Below, in pieces: positions 25,028 to 33,523 of a stretch of 64,000 nt of DNA; position 1 is the stretch's first letter, and each line of letters opens with the position of its first letter. The stretch lies in contig JASCOH010000008.1 in NCBI GenBank assembly GCA_029959295.1, forward strand, positions 186,001 to 250,000. Reading direction: 5' to 3'. The notes beneath the pieces are model-generated. The model had not been told where the DNA came from. It searched no databases and worked only from the letters and a program-made list of their open reading frames with translations. This DNA comes from Flavobacteriaceae bacterium PS02334. Lineage in GTDB: Bacteria > Bacteroidota > Bacteroidia > Flavobacteriales > Flavobacteriaceae. The position numbers and the translations under genes are program-made.

Positions 25028-28000
25028 ATGAAATACAATCCTAACGAGATAGAGAGAAACTGGCAAAAATATTGGGCCGAAAACCAAACCTTTGCTGCAG
25101 AAAATAATTCAGACAAACCAAAATATTATGTTTTGGATATGTTTCCTTATCCATCCGGAGCCGGCTTGCACGTTGGGCATCCGCTAGGTTACATTGCTTC
25201 TGATATTTATGCACGATTCAAACGCCACCAAGGTTTCAACGTTTTGCATCCGCAAGGCTACGACAGTTTCGGACTTCCGGCGGAACAATATGCCATTCAA
25301 ACGGGTCAGCATCCTGATAAAACTACGAAGGAAAACATCGCCCGTTACAGAGAACAACTAGACAAAATCGGTTTTTCTTTTGATTGGAGTAGAGAAGTGC
25401 GAACTTCAAACGCTGATTATTACAAATGGACACAGTGGATTTTCATTCAGTTGTTCAATTCTTGGTATGATAAAGATGCCGACCAAGCCAGAGATATCAA
25501 GACATTGGTGATGGATTTTGAAGAAAACGGAAACGCTAAAGTAAACGCAGTTTCCGACGATAATATTCCAACATTCTCTGCCGAAGACTGGAAATCCTAT
25601 TCAAAAGAAGAACAAGAAAGAATTTTACTAAAATATAGATTGACTTTCCTAGCCGAAACCGAAGTAAACTGGTGCCCGGCATTGGGAACGGTTTTAGCAA
25701 ACGACGAAATCATAAACGGCGTTTCAGAACGTGGAGGACATCCCGTAATCCGCAAGAAAATGACGCAGTGGAGCATGCGAATTTCCGCTTATGCAGAACG
25801 TCTTTTGACTGGTTTGGACACGATTGATTGGACAGAATCTCTAAAAGAAAGCCAAAGAAACTGGATCGGGAAATCAGTAGGAGCTTCGGTTACTTTTAAA
25901 GTAAAAGATTCTGAATTCGAACGAAACGCTGTCGATTATATCTTAAGCGGAGACGAAACCAACGAGCACGTTATTGAAGTCTTCACAACAAGACCTGATA
26001 CGATTTTCGGAGTAACATTTATGACTTTGGCGCCAGAACACGATTTGGTTTCAAAAATCACAACACCTGAACAAAAACAAGCCGTAGAAGCTTACGTAGA
26101 AGCAACTGCAAAACGTAGCGAACGCGAAAGAATGGCCGATGTAAAAACCATTTCGGGCGTTTTCACAGGCGCTTATGCCGAACATCCTTTTACAAAAGAA
26201 GCAATTCCGGTTTGGATTGGCGATTATGTTTTGGCTGGTTATGGAACTGGAGCCGTGATGGCTGTTCCGTGTGGTGACGAACGCGATTATGCTTTCGCAA
26301 AACATTTCAATATCGAGATTAAAAATATATTTGAAAACGTAGATATTTCGGAAGAAGCTTACGGTTCAAAAGACAATGTGGTGCTTGACAATTCTGATTT
26401 CTTAAACGGATTGAATTACAAGGAAGCCACCAAAAAAGCCATCGAAGCTTTAGAAGAATTAAACCAAGGAAAAGGAAAAACCAATTACCGTTTGCGTGAC
26501 GCCGTTTTCTCCCGCCAAAGATATTGGGGCGAGCCTTTCCCAGTGTATTATGTAAACGGATTGCCACAGATGATCGAAACACAGCATCTGCCAATTCGCC
26601 TTCCGGAAGTAGAGAAATATTTGCCAACCGAAGACGGACAACCGCCTTTAGGAAACGCAACGGATTGGGCTTGGGATTCTATCAACAACAAAATTGTCTC
26701 CAATGAGCTTGTCACCCCGAGCGCAGTCGAGGGGCAATCTTCTAACGGAATTTATTCTTTAGAATTAAACACCATGCCAGGTTGGGCAGGAAGTTCTTGG
26801 TATTGGTTGCGTTATATGGACGCTCATAATAATGACGAATTTGTTTCGGGCGAAGCACAAAACTATTGGCAGAATGTCGATTTATATATAGGAGGAAGCG
26901 AACACGCCACAGGCCACTTGTTATATTCTCGTTTTTGGAATAAATTTTTGAAAGACAGAGGTTTTGTAAATCAAGAAGAACCGTTCAAGAAATTGATTAA
27001 TCAGGGGATGATTTTGGGGATGAGTGCTTTGGTTTATAGATTAGATGTAAATTTTAATATTCAATTTACAATTAGTAAAGAATCAGAAACTATTGGCAAA
27101 AATTATAACCGTGGATTTGTAAATAAAGCTGAGCAAGATGGTAGTTTTGGTAGTAAATATTTTTTCTCTAAAGAACTGATGATTAAAGTGAAGTCTAAAG
27201 AGATAAATATTAAAGATGAAATCATTAGAAATATTAAGTCTACTTTAGAAGAAATAACACCAAAGTATCCTTCCGAAAATTTTGAAGCATTAAATTTATT
27301 CGATAGAGAAATTGCTATAACTGAATTTTCTTTTAATCCAATTCACATTGATGTAAGTCTTGTAAATTCTTCTGACGAAATTGATGTAGAAAAATTAAGA
27401 CAATGGCAACCTCAATTTAATGATGCCGAATTTATTTCTGAAAATGGTAAATTTTATGTTGGTAGAGAAGTTGAAAAAATGTCTAAACGTTGGTATAATG
27501 TTGTTAATCCAGACGACATCTGCGAAGAATACGGAGCCGACACCTTACGTTTATACGAAATGTTCTTAGGTCCGTTAGAGCAGGCAAAACCTTGGAATAC
27601 CGCTGGAATCACAGGGGTTTTCGGATTCTTGAAAAAACTATGGAGATTGTATTTTGACGAATCAGGTTTGATTGTAAACTCAAATCCTGCCACGCCAGAA
27701 GCCTTGAAAACATTGCACAAAACCATTAAAAAAGTTCAGGAAGACATCGAGAATTTCTCTTTCAATACGTCAGTGAGTTCTTTTATGATTGCCGTAAATG
27801 AATTGACCGCGCAAAATTGCCACGAACGTTCGATTTTAGAGCCGTTAGCCATTTTAATTTCTCCGTATGCGCCTCATATCGCTGAAGAATTGTGGGAAAA
27901 ATTAGGGCATACCGAAAGCATTTCAAGAGTGCCTTTCCCAAGATTCAATCCAGAATATTTGGTGGAAAGCAACAAAGAATATCCAGTTTCTTTCAACGGA

Positions 28001-28156
28001 AAAATGCGTTTTACGATGAATCTTCCTTTAGATTTGACGAAAGAGCAGATTGAAGAAATCGTGATGAAAGACGAAAGAACGATCAAGCAATTGGATGGTA
28101 AAACACCAAACAAAGTGATTATTGTTCCAGGAAAAATCATCAACTTGGTAGGATAA
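25028..28156 (+). CDS. leuS: Leucyl-tRNA synthetase with an enlarged, low-GC insert
   Basis: Charges tRNA-Leu. Class Ia features are clear: HVGH of the HIGH motif at 48-51, the editing (CP1) domain around 230-430 with TRPDTIFGVTFMTLAPEHD, PGWAGSSWYW and GGSEHATGHLLYSRFWNKFL, and the C-terminal anticodon domain. The protein is 1042 residues, longer than the family's usual 850-950. Two oddities: an in-frame copy of a dispersed repeat at 26711-26734 encodes VTPSAVEG, and residues about 670-826 are encoded by a block with G+C near 27 percent (flanks about 43) that adds an extra 80-odd residues and gives KMSKR (817-821) in place of KMSKS. All catalytic residues otherwise look intact, so the enzyme is probably functional. 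Confidence 0.95.
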   Translation: MKYNPNEIERNWQKYWAENQTFAAENNSDKPKYYVLDMFPYPSGAGLHVGHPLGYIASDIYARFKRHQGFNVLHPQGYDSFGLPAEQYAIQTGQHPDKTTKENIARYREQLDKIGFSFDWSREVRTSNADYYKWTQWIFIQLFNSWYDKDADQARDIKTLVMDFEENGNAKVNAVSDDNIPTFSAEDWKSYSKEEQERILLKYRLTFLAETEVNWCPALGTVLANDEIINGVSERGGHPVIRKKMTQWSMRISAYAERLLTGLDTIDWTESLKESQRNWIGKSVGASVTFKVKDSEFERNAVDYILSGDETNEHVIEVFTTRPDTIFGVTFMTLAPEHDLVSKITTPEQKQAVEAYVEATAKRSERERMADVKTISGVFTGAYAEHPFTKEAIPVWIGDYVLAGYGTGAVMAVPCGDERDYAFAKHFNIEIKNIFENVDISEEAYGSKDNVVLDNSDFLNGLNYKEATKKAIEALEELNQGKGKTNYRLRDAVFSRQRYWGEPFPVYYVNGLPQMIETQHLPIRLPEVEKYLPTEDGQPPLGNATDWAWDSINNKIVSNELVTPSAVEGQSSNGIYSLELNTMPGWAGSSWYWLRYMDAHNNDEFVSGEAQNYWQNVDLYIGGSEHATGHLLYSRFWNKFLKDRGFVNQEEPFKKLINQGMILGMSALVYRLDVNFNIQFTISKESETIGKNYNRGFVNKAEQDGSFGSKYFFSKELMIKVKSKEINIKDEIIRNIKSTLEEITPKYPSENFEALNLFDREIAITEFSFNPIHIDVSLVNSSDEIDVEKLRQWQPQFNDAEFISENGKFYVGREVEKMSKRWYNVVNPDDICEEYGADTLRLYEMFLGPLEQAKPWNTAGITGVFGFLKKLWRLYFDESGLIVNSNPATPEALKTLHKTIKKVQEDIENFSFNTSVSSFMIAVNELTAQNCHERSILEPLAILISPYAPHIAEELWEKLGHTESISRVPFPRFNPEYLVESNKEYPVSFNGKMRFTMNLPLDLTKEQIEEIVMKDERTIKQLDGKTPNKVIIVPGKIINLVG
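26716..26733 (+). repeat. Dispersed repeat core inside leuS
   Basis: CCCGAGCGCAGTCGAGGG is identical to the core at 28251, 28372, 28492 and, in reverse orientation, 40646. Here it is translated in frame as part of leuS. Confidence 0.85.
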
Positions 28157-28164
28157 TTTTCTTT

Positions 28165-28526
28165 CCACAGATTAAAAGAATTAAAAGGATTTCTATTGTA
28201 ATCCGTGAGAATCCTTTAATCTTTGGCAAAAGAAAGAAGCTGTCTGTCATCCCGAGCGCAGTCGAGGGAATACAAATACACATAGCCACAGATTAAAAGA
28301 ATTAAAAGGATTTATATTGTAATCCGTGAGAATCCTTTAATCTTTGGCAAAAGAAACAAGCTGTCTGTCATCCCGAGCGCAGTCGAGGGAAAACAAATAC
28401 ACATAGCCACAGATAAAAGAATTAAAAGGATTTCTATTGTAATCCGTGAAAATCCTTTAATCTGTGGCAAAACAAACAAGCTACTTGTCATCCCGAGCGC
28501 AGTCGAGGGAACGCAAAGAAACACAG
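28165..28526. repeat. Tandem array of three 121-bp units downstream of leuS
   Basis: Three near-identical units start at 28165, 28286 and 28407. Each has an imperfect palindrome opening CCACAGAT(T)AAAAG and closing AATCCTTTAATCTTTGG (AATCTGTGG in copy 3), followed by the core CCCGAGCGCAGTCGAGGG (28251, 28372, 28492). Any reading frames inside are products of the repeat. The gap 28157-28868 otherwise holds a hairpin, one terminator-like stem and nothing else evident. Confidence 0.9.
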
Positions 28527-28570
28527 CCACGAATTCAAGAATTTTAAAAAGAGATTCAGAATTCGTGGCT
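28525..28570. terminator. Hairpin after the repeat array
   Basis: Arms AGCCACGAATTC (28525-28536) and GAATTCGTGGCT (28559-28570), 22-base loop, then TTTTTCTT. It could end leuS transcription; the arm core matches the inverted repeat at 9101-9174. Confidence 0.5.
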
Positions 28571-28694
28571 TTTTCTTATACCAAAACTAAAAATTACACG
28601 TTAAGATATTTATTCAGAATTTTGGCACATTATTTGAAAGCCATTTATTCGAATAAAAACAGCCTCAATCAAAAAATGGTTACTAAATTGCCCC

Positions 28695-28723
28695 AAACCT
28701 CGTCTAATCAGCGAGGTTTTTTA
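28695..28723 (+). terminator. Terminator-like hairpin without an obvious gene
   Basis: AAACCTCG (28695-28702) pairs with CGAGGTTT (28712-28719), followed by TTTATTTT. No coding gene lies just upstream; it may belong to leuS read-through or an unrecognised small RNA between 28571 and 28694. Confidence 0.45.
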
Positions 28724-28868
28724 TTTTGGAGTGTTCCAGCTTTAAGAAAAATTTAGCACTGACAAACTTTCAGAATAGCCGAAACAGCTGTAAATTGGCT
28801 AGATTCTTGCTTTTTAAAACACAAGAATCTTTAAATTCTTAAAACATCAAATCTTTAAATCAAAAACT

Positions 28869-29567
28869 ATGTTAGGATATTATATTTTACTCGGAATTAT
28901 CGCTTTAGTAAGCTGGGCAGTCAGTGCAAAGCTCCAAAGCAAATTTGAATATTATTCAAAGGTGCATCTCCGCAACGGAATGAGCGGTGCCGAGATTGCC
29001 GAAAAAATGCTCGCCGACCACGGAATCACAGGCGTAAGAGTGATTTCGACTGCAGGCCGTTTGACTGACCATTACAATCCGTCAGACAAAACCGTGAACT
29101 TGAGCGAAGCTGTTTACAACCAAAGAAATGCTGCAGCTGCAGCCGTTGCCGCACACGAAGTGGGTCATGCCGTGCAACATGCGCAGGCTTATCAGTGGCT
29201 GACGATGCGTTCAAAAATGGTTCCGATGGTGAATGTTGCGGCTCCGATTTCACAATGGCTGATTATTGGAGGTCTGATTTTGGGAGCGGCTGCAGGAGTA
29301 GGCGCTGGGTTTTATGTAGCCGTTGCCGGACTTGCGTTGATGACCATCGCCACAATTTTTAGCGTCATTACGCTTCCCGTGGAATATGACGCGAGCAACA
29401 GGGCTTTGGCGTGGCTGAAAAATAAAAATATGTTGAGCCAGCAAGAATATGCAGGTGCTGAAGATTCCTTGAAATGGGCGGCGAGAACTTATTTGGTGGC
29501 TGCTTTAGGTGCTATCGCTTCTTTGCTTTATTGGGCGATGCAGGTTTTTGGCGGCAGGAGAAATTAA
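28869..29567 (+). CDS. Neutral zinc metallopeptidase (YugP-like)
   Basis: A 232-residue membrane protein of the Zn_peptidase_2 family (YugP). The zinc motif HEVGH is at 96-100, followed by AVQHAQAY, and hydrophobic helices lie at 3-18, about 125-145 and 150-170, with another near the C-terminus. Ligands and spacing are intact, so it should be a membrane-bound protease; no physiological substrate is known. It stands alone, with its own terminator at 29618-29647. Confidence 0.9.
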   Translation: MLGYYILLGIIALVSWAVSAKLQSKFEYYSKVHLRNGMSGAEIAEKMLADHGITGVRVISTAGRLTDHYNPSDKTVNLSEAVYNQRNAAAAAVAAHEVGHAVQHAQAYQWLTMRSKMVPMVNVAAPISQWLIIGGLILGAAAGVGAGFYVAVAGLALMTIATIFSVITLPVEYDASNRALAWLKNKNMLSQQEYAGAEDSLKWAARTYLVAALGAIASLLYWAMQVFGGRRN

Positions 29568-29617
29568 AAAGAGATACTGAGGAAATTAGGTGCTGAGGTG
29601 CTAAGTTTATAAAAAGG

Positions 29618-29647
29618 AAATCCGTGTTGTAAGGCACGGATTTTTTT
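29618..29647 (+). terminator. Intrinsic terminator of the zinc peptidase gene
   Basis: AAATCCGTG (29618-29626) with CACGGATTT (29635-29643), then a T run. Confidence 0.8.
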
Positions 29648-29665
29648 CTGCCCAGTCATTGCTAG

Positions 29666-29714
29666 GCACGAAGCTATCGCATATCGTTATTAGTTTGGTG
29701 TGATTCCTTCGTGC
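29666..29714. repeat. Degenerate palindromic repeat (GTCATTGC...GCACGAAG type)
   Basis: GCACGAAG (29666-29673) and CTTCGTGC (29707-29714) form a hairpin preceded by AGTCATTGC. It resembles the dispersed GTCATTGCGA/CGAAG palindromes often seen between Bacteroidota genes; pieces reading GTCATTGCGA also occur near 30273 and 40466. Confidence 0.45.
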
Positions 29715-29728
29715 TTCACAATTATATA

Positions 29729-30199
29729 TCATACCTGAATCTGTCTTTCAATCTGCGTGTCTAAAGAAATAAAAGTCTCCGTTCTTGAAACGCCTTCGAT
29801 TGCTTGGATTTTAGTATTTAATAAGGACATCAAATGTTCATTATCGCGGCAGATAATCTTGATTAGAATAGACCAGTTTCCTGTAGTATAGTGGCATTCC
29901 AAAACTTCGGGTATCTTTTTTAATTCTCTGACGGCTTCTGAATTTCGGGCGGCTTTATCTAGATAAATTCCGACAAAAGCCATAGTGCTGTAGCCCAAAA
30001 CTTTTGTATTGACTACGAATTTTGATCCTGAGATTACGCCCGACTGTTCTAGTTTTCTTAAACGCTGGTGGATTGCCGCGCCAGAGATTCCAATTTTGTT
30101 AGCGATTTGCAAGATTGGTTTTCGAGCGTCTTCCATCAGGTCTCTGAGGATTTCCTTGTCGATTCCGTCGATTTCTATTTGAAGGGAATTTATTTTCAT
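29729..30199 (-). CDS. Lrp/AsnC family transcriptional regulator
   Basis: A 156-residue regulator. The N-terminal HTH (about 10-60) includes ILRDLMEDARKPILQIANKI and GISGAAIHQRLRKLEQSGVI; the C-terminal RAM/AsnC domain (about 70-150) has CHYTTGNWSILIKIICRD. Such proteins sense amino acids. The next gene upstream on the same strand is a saccharopine-dehydrogenase-like enzyme, a plausible but unproven target; a terminator lies between them. Confidence 0.9.
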   Translation of the reverse strand: MKINSLQIEIDGIDKEILRDLMEDARKPILQIANKIGISGAAIHQRLRKLEQSGVISGSKFVVNTKVLGYSTMAFVGIYLDKAARNSEAVRELKKIPEVLECHYTTGNWSILIKIICRDNEHLMSLLNTKIQAIEGVSRTETFISLDTQIERQIQV

Positions 30200-30331
30200 G
30201 GGTTCTGATTTTATAGTAAAATAGGAAAATTTGTTTTAAATGTAAATCAAATATAAGGATTTTGTTTTAGTATGTCATTGCGACTAAGGGCGCCATCACA
30301 TAATGTAGCGCCGCAAAGTTTAAGTACTAAA

Positions 30332-30361
30332 AAAGGCTTATCTCTTTCGAAATAAGCCTTT
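30332..30361 (-). terminator. Intrinsic terminator of the saccharopine-dehydrogenase-like gene
   Basis: Arms AAAGGCTTAT (30332-30341) and ATAAGCCTTT (30352-30361), with a T run on the minus strand. It separates this gene from the downstream Lrp gene. Confidence 0.8.
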
Positions 30362-30395
30362 GCTTTATGTTATTGTTACGTTCCTTGCAATTCTA

Positions 30396-31766
30396 TTAAC
30401 TAGAAACGCTCTTTGGATTATAGCCCATGTAAGGAACTTCCTTTTCATTAAAAACAACTCCATACTCCTCTAATTCTCTTAAAATCGGCAGATAAACTTC
30501 TTTATTGATAGGAAGTTGCACGCCCGGAGTCGTGATATTTCCGTTCAAGATCTGCAAGGTTGCCATCGCCACGGGAAGACCCACGGTTTTTGCCATCGCG
30601 GTATACGTCTGGTCGTCGCCGATGCAGACCATTTTTGAATCGATCTGTTTTTCTTGACCGTTGATTTCATAACCAAATTTGTGATACATAACAATCATGT
30701 CTTTGTCATGCTCATCCAAGCTCCAGCTTTCTGATAAAATTTTCTCTAGAATTTGTGCCGGAGTTGCGTTTTTCAAGCCTACAATCTTCTTCGGATTAAA
30801 TAAATCCAGCTCTAAAAGTTTGTCCCATTTGATATCGTCTTGATCGATCTTAAGGCTCAAGCGCAGTTTGATTTCCACAGAATCAGTCGGGTGATAAGGC
30901 AGGAAAGAGTTGGTGAATTCACGGTAAGTCATGTTTTCAGAATCTTCCATAGTGTAAGAATCGTCGGTCATGCCTAAAGTCACGAACATGTTCCAGGCTT
31001 TTGAAAAACCGACACGGCGAATCGTACCTCTATATAAAGTCAATGCGTCGTCAAGGCCGTAAACACTGCGGTATTTCAACGAATCGCGGTTGGCATAGCC
31101 TTCAAAACGGCCATAGCCTTCGACTTCCATGAACTCTGTCCTTCTAAATAATTTATGATAAGGGATGTATTTGTAAGTGCCTTCCTGGATGAATTTTGCA
31201 GCACCGCCTTGTCCGGCTAAAACTACATTTCTCGGATTCCAAGTGAATTTGTAATTCCATAAATTAGTATCAGATTCAGGAGCCACAAGTCCGCCACAAA
31301 ACGATTCGAAAAGAATGATTTTTCCGCCTTGGTCACGAATTTCGTCGATTACTTTCATCGCGCTCATGTGGTCGATTCCTGGATCAAGCCCGATTTCGTT
31401 CATGAAAACTAAGTTATTCGCTTTGGCTTGTTCATCTAAACTTTGCATGGCGTCACTGATATAAGAGGCAGTAACCATATGTTTTTTATAAGCGATACAG
31501 TCTTTTGCTACTTCAATGTGCATAAAAGCAGGCAACATTGAAATGACGATATCTGCTTTCTGAATTTCAACCTTTCGTTGCTCAGGATCATAAACGTCGA
31601 AGGCAATTGCCGTTGCATTTTTATGATTTTTGGTTTTTTTCTGAGCCAATTCTAACGAGAGGTCGCCAATTGTCAAGTGTAGATTTTCTTCCTCTGATTT
31701 GTTCAGAAGATATTGAATTAGTGAAGAAGCAGACCTTCCGGCGCCAATTATTAAAATATGTCTCAT
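30396..31766 (-). CDS. Saccharopine dehydrogenase/reductase family protein
   Basis: A 456-residue NAD(P)-dependent enzyme. The Rossmann motif ILIIGAGRSASSLIQYLL is at 4-21, then ADIVISMLPAFMHIEVAKDC and GLDPGIDHMSAMKVIDEI, all typical of saccharopine reductase (Lys9-like). It could take part in lysine breakdown or an alpha-aminoadipate-type route, but no partner lysine-ketoglutarate reductase is in the window, so the substrate is inferred. An Lrp regulator follows. The divergent gap to the next gene (31767-32085, 319 bp) is very AT-rich and shows no gene. Confidence 0.87.
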   Translation of the reverse strand: MRHILIIGAGRSASSLIQYLLNKSEEENLHLTIGDLSLELAQKKTKNHKNATAIAFDVYDPEQRKVEIQKADIVISMLPAFMHIEVAKDCIAYKKHMVTASYISDAMQSLDEQAKANNLVFMNEIGLDPGIDHMSAMKVIDEIRDQGGKIILFESFCGGLVAPESDTNLWNYKFTWNPRNVVLAGQGGAAKFIQEGTYKYIPYHKLFRRTEFMEVEGYGRFEGYANRDSLKYRSVYGLDDALTLYRGTIRRVGFSKAWNMFVTLGMTDDSYTMEDSENMTYREFTNSFLPYHPTDSVEIKLRLSLKIDQDDIKWDKLLELDLFNPKKIVGLKNATPAQILEKILSESWSLDEHDKDMIVMYHKFGYEINGQEKQIDSKMVCIGDDQTYTAMAKTVGLPVAMATLQILNGNITTPGVQLPINKEVYLPILRELEEYGVVFNEKEVPYMGYNPKSVSS

Positions 31767-32085
31767 TGATCGAATTTGGTTATTGAAATTAAAAAAACAG
31801 CGAAATTTAATGACTTGATTTTAATTTTGAGCATAAAAATACGAAAGTATTAAAAAATCTATCAAATTAGAATAATTGCGTAATAAATGGTTTGTTAAAA
31901 TTATATATTTTTTGAGTCACTTAATTGTAAATTATTTTATTTTTACTGCTTAGCAATTTTTTTTACAATAATCTATTGACTTTAGCTTTGAATGAAATGT
32001 TTTTATCGTTAAAAATAACTTTAATGCTTTTGTTTGTATAAATATAACTATTTTGCTTTTTTAAAACAAATTAAAATATATTTAT
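31767..32085. other. AT-rich divergent intergenic region
   Basis: 319 bp between the saccharopine-dehydrogenase-like gene and the secreted-protein gene. It is about 80 percent A+T in its second half. Only a lone TAATTTTG box at 31823-31830 (plus strand) stands out; it is too far from the next start to assign. Nothing else is seen. Confidence 0.5.
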
Positions 32086-32961
32086 ATGAGAAAGACTTTT
32101 AAAGTATTATTCGCAGTTATTTTTTTCGGAATGTCGTCACAAGCGCAAATTAAAATAGGTGATAACCCTACAATAGTAAATAATGCTGCGTTGTTAGAAT
32201 TGGAAAGTACTAATAAAGGCATTTTGATGCCTAGGATTTCTTTGACAGGGACACAAGATGTTACAACAATACCTTCTCCCACCACAGGGCTTTTAATTTA
32301 TAATATTTCAACAATGGGCGTATCGCCAAATAATGTAGCGCCTGGATTTTACTATTATGATGGAATGCAATGGAAGGCTTTTGTTTCAACGACAACTGTT
32401 GTAGGGGCTGAAAGCAAAGCAGGGCAATTCTTAAGATTTGGAATTGATTCACAAACAATAAATGCTAGTACTGAAGTTAGCTTAAGATTTGTAAATAACA
32501 ACAGCACCGCTGAAATGGGCAACAACTTATCAGGAACAGCAAATTTTATAAGCACTTTTGAAGATTCAGAGATTGGCACGGGAAGTTTAGAAAATGTTGC
32601 GCTTTCGGCAGGATTGGGGACGCCAGCAAGAACTACTGACCGCGTAAAGCTGTCTGAAGGCGTTTATAGAATAACCCTTCAGCTGGTTGGAAAATCTGAT
32701 TATAATCCTGTTCCTGCGTATTTGAATTTTAAGTTAGCGATAAATAATAATGAATATTCTTATAGAGATGGGCTTTTATCTCAGACTAATGGAAACACTG
32801 ACATGACGGGTACATTTATTGATTATGTAATACTGACATCAGAGAGTTATATTGATTTTACGGTAAGCGCCACTAACAAAAACTGGGTCTTGAAAGATTA
32901 TGTATCTCTTTCTGGCGGGAAGCTTTACCGCTCTATTTGTACAATTGAAAGGCTCAGATAA
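32086..32961 (+). CDS. Secreted protein of unknown function
   Basis: A 291-residue protein with a signal peptide (1-20, ending SSQAQ). The first part, NAALLELESTNKGILMPRI, is a recurrent N-terminal motif of Bacteroidota exported proteins that often carry tail-fibre or adhesin-like regions. The C-terminal 150 residues look all-beta (LSEGVYRITLQLVGKSDY, FIDYVILTSESYIDFTVSA), compatible with a C1q/TNF-like jelly roll. No T9SS sorting domain is present, and the function is unknown. A long-loop terminator follows. Confidence 0.7.
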   Translation: MRKTFKVLFAVIFFGMSSQAQIKIGDNPTIVNNAALLELESTNKGILMPRISLTGTQDVTTIPSPTTGLLIYNISTMGVSPNNVAPGFYYYDGMQWKAFVSTTTVVGAESKAGQFLRFGIDSQTINASTEVSLRFVNNNSTAEMGNNLSGTANFISTFEDSEIGTGSLENVALSAGLGTPARTTDRVKLSEGVYRITLQLVGKSDYNPVPAYLNFKLAINNNEYSYRDGLLSQTNGNTDMTGTFIDYVILTSESYIDFTVSATNKNWVLKDYVSLSGGKLYRSICTIERLR

Positions 32962-32985
32962 ATTTCTTATTGCAAAGTTTGTACT

Positions 32986-33034
32986 AAATGCCATATATAT
33001 TTAAAAATGCTATCTTTTTCAGATGGCATTTTTT
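32986..33034 (+). terminator. Long-loop terminator after the secreted-protein gene
   Basis: AAATGCCAT (32986-32994) with ATGGCATTT (33023-33031) and a T run. The loop is 28 bases, so it is a weaker case. Confidence 0.5.
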
Positions 33035-33058
33035 ATATTTATACCAATTTTACAAATC

Positions 33059-33445
33059 ATGGACAAGAAAATAATTGCAACAGGAGCTATTTTAGGATTT
33101 ATCGCTATCGTTTTAGGCGCTTTTGGCGCTCATGCTTTGAAGGAAGTTTTAGATGCCAACCAATTGGCTTCTTTTGAAACCGGCGTTCGCTATCAAATGT
33201 ACCATGCGATCTTTTTGCTTTTCATAGGAAGTACTTCTTATGTATCTGAAAAAGCTAAAAAAAGCATTTATTATTTCGTTTTATCAGGAGTCGTACTTTT
33301 TTCAGGATCAATCTATTTTTTGGCTACAAGAGGCATAACTGGTGTTGATATTCGTACAATTGGCGTAGTAACTCCAATTGGAGGATTGCTAATGATTTGT
33401 GCTTGGGGAATGCTTTTTTTGAATATTATTAAGAAGAAGGGATAA
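33059..33445 (+). CDS. DUF423 family small membrane protein
   Basis: A 128-residue protein with about four helices matching DUF423 (YgdD): LGAFGAHALKEVLDANQLASFETG at the start is the family signature (quoted in part), with VRYQMYHAIFLLFIG following. Family function is unknown. A longer frame starts at 33023 inside the preceding terminator; ATG 33059 (MDKKIIATG) is the natural start. Confidence 0.88.
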   Translation: MDKKIIATGAILGFIAIVLGAFGAHALKEVLDANQLASFETGVRYQMYHAIFLLFIGSTSYVSEKAKKSIYYFVLSGVVLFSGSIYFLATRGITGVDIRTIGVVTPIGGLLMICAWGMLFLNIIKKKG

Positions 33446-33482
33446 ATTTTTGCCAAATTAATTTTTTTATAAAATTATTTTC

Positions 33483-33490
33483 TACTTTTG
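33483..33490 (+). promoter_or_regulatory. -7 box of pckA
   Basis: TACTTTTG, 33 bases before the pckA ATG at 33524. No -33 TTG at standard distance. Confidence 0.45.
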
Positions 33491-33523
33491 CCGAATAATT
33501 AAACACAACTTAATCATAATTCT

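Noticed and set aside
26319-26660. Antisense frames in leuS (113 residues and shorter)
   Set aside because: They overlap conserved LeuRS sequence and have no promoter or similarity.
28312-28530. A 72-residue open frame on the minus strand within the repeat array
   Set aside because: It consists of two translated repeat units and has no independent support.
28565-28756. A 63-residue open frame after the repeat hairpin
   Set aside because: No family similarity, no promoter or spacing, and it crosses the terminator-like hairpin.
24945-30297. Shared 13-mer GGGCGCCATCACA near 24949 and 30289
   Set aside because: Too short and too few copies to call a repeat family without a genome-wide count.
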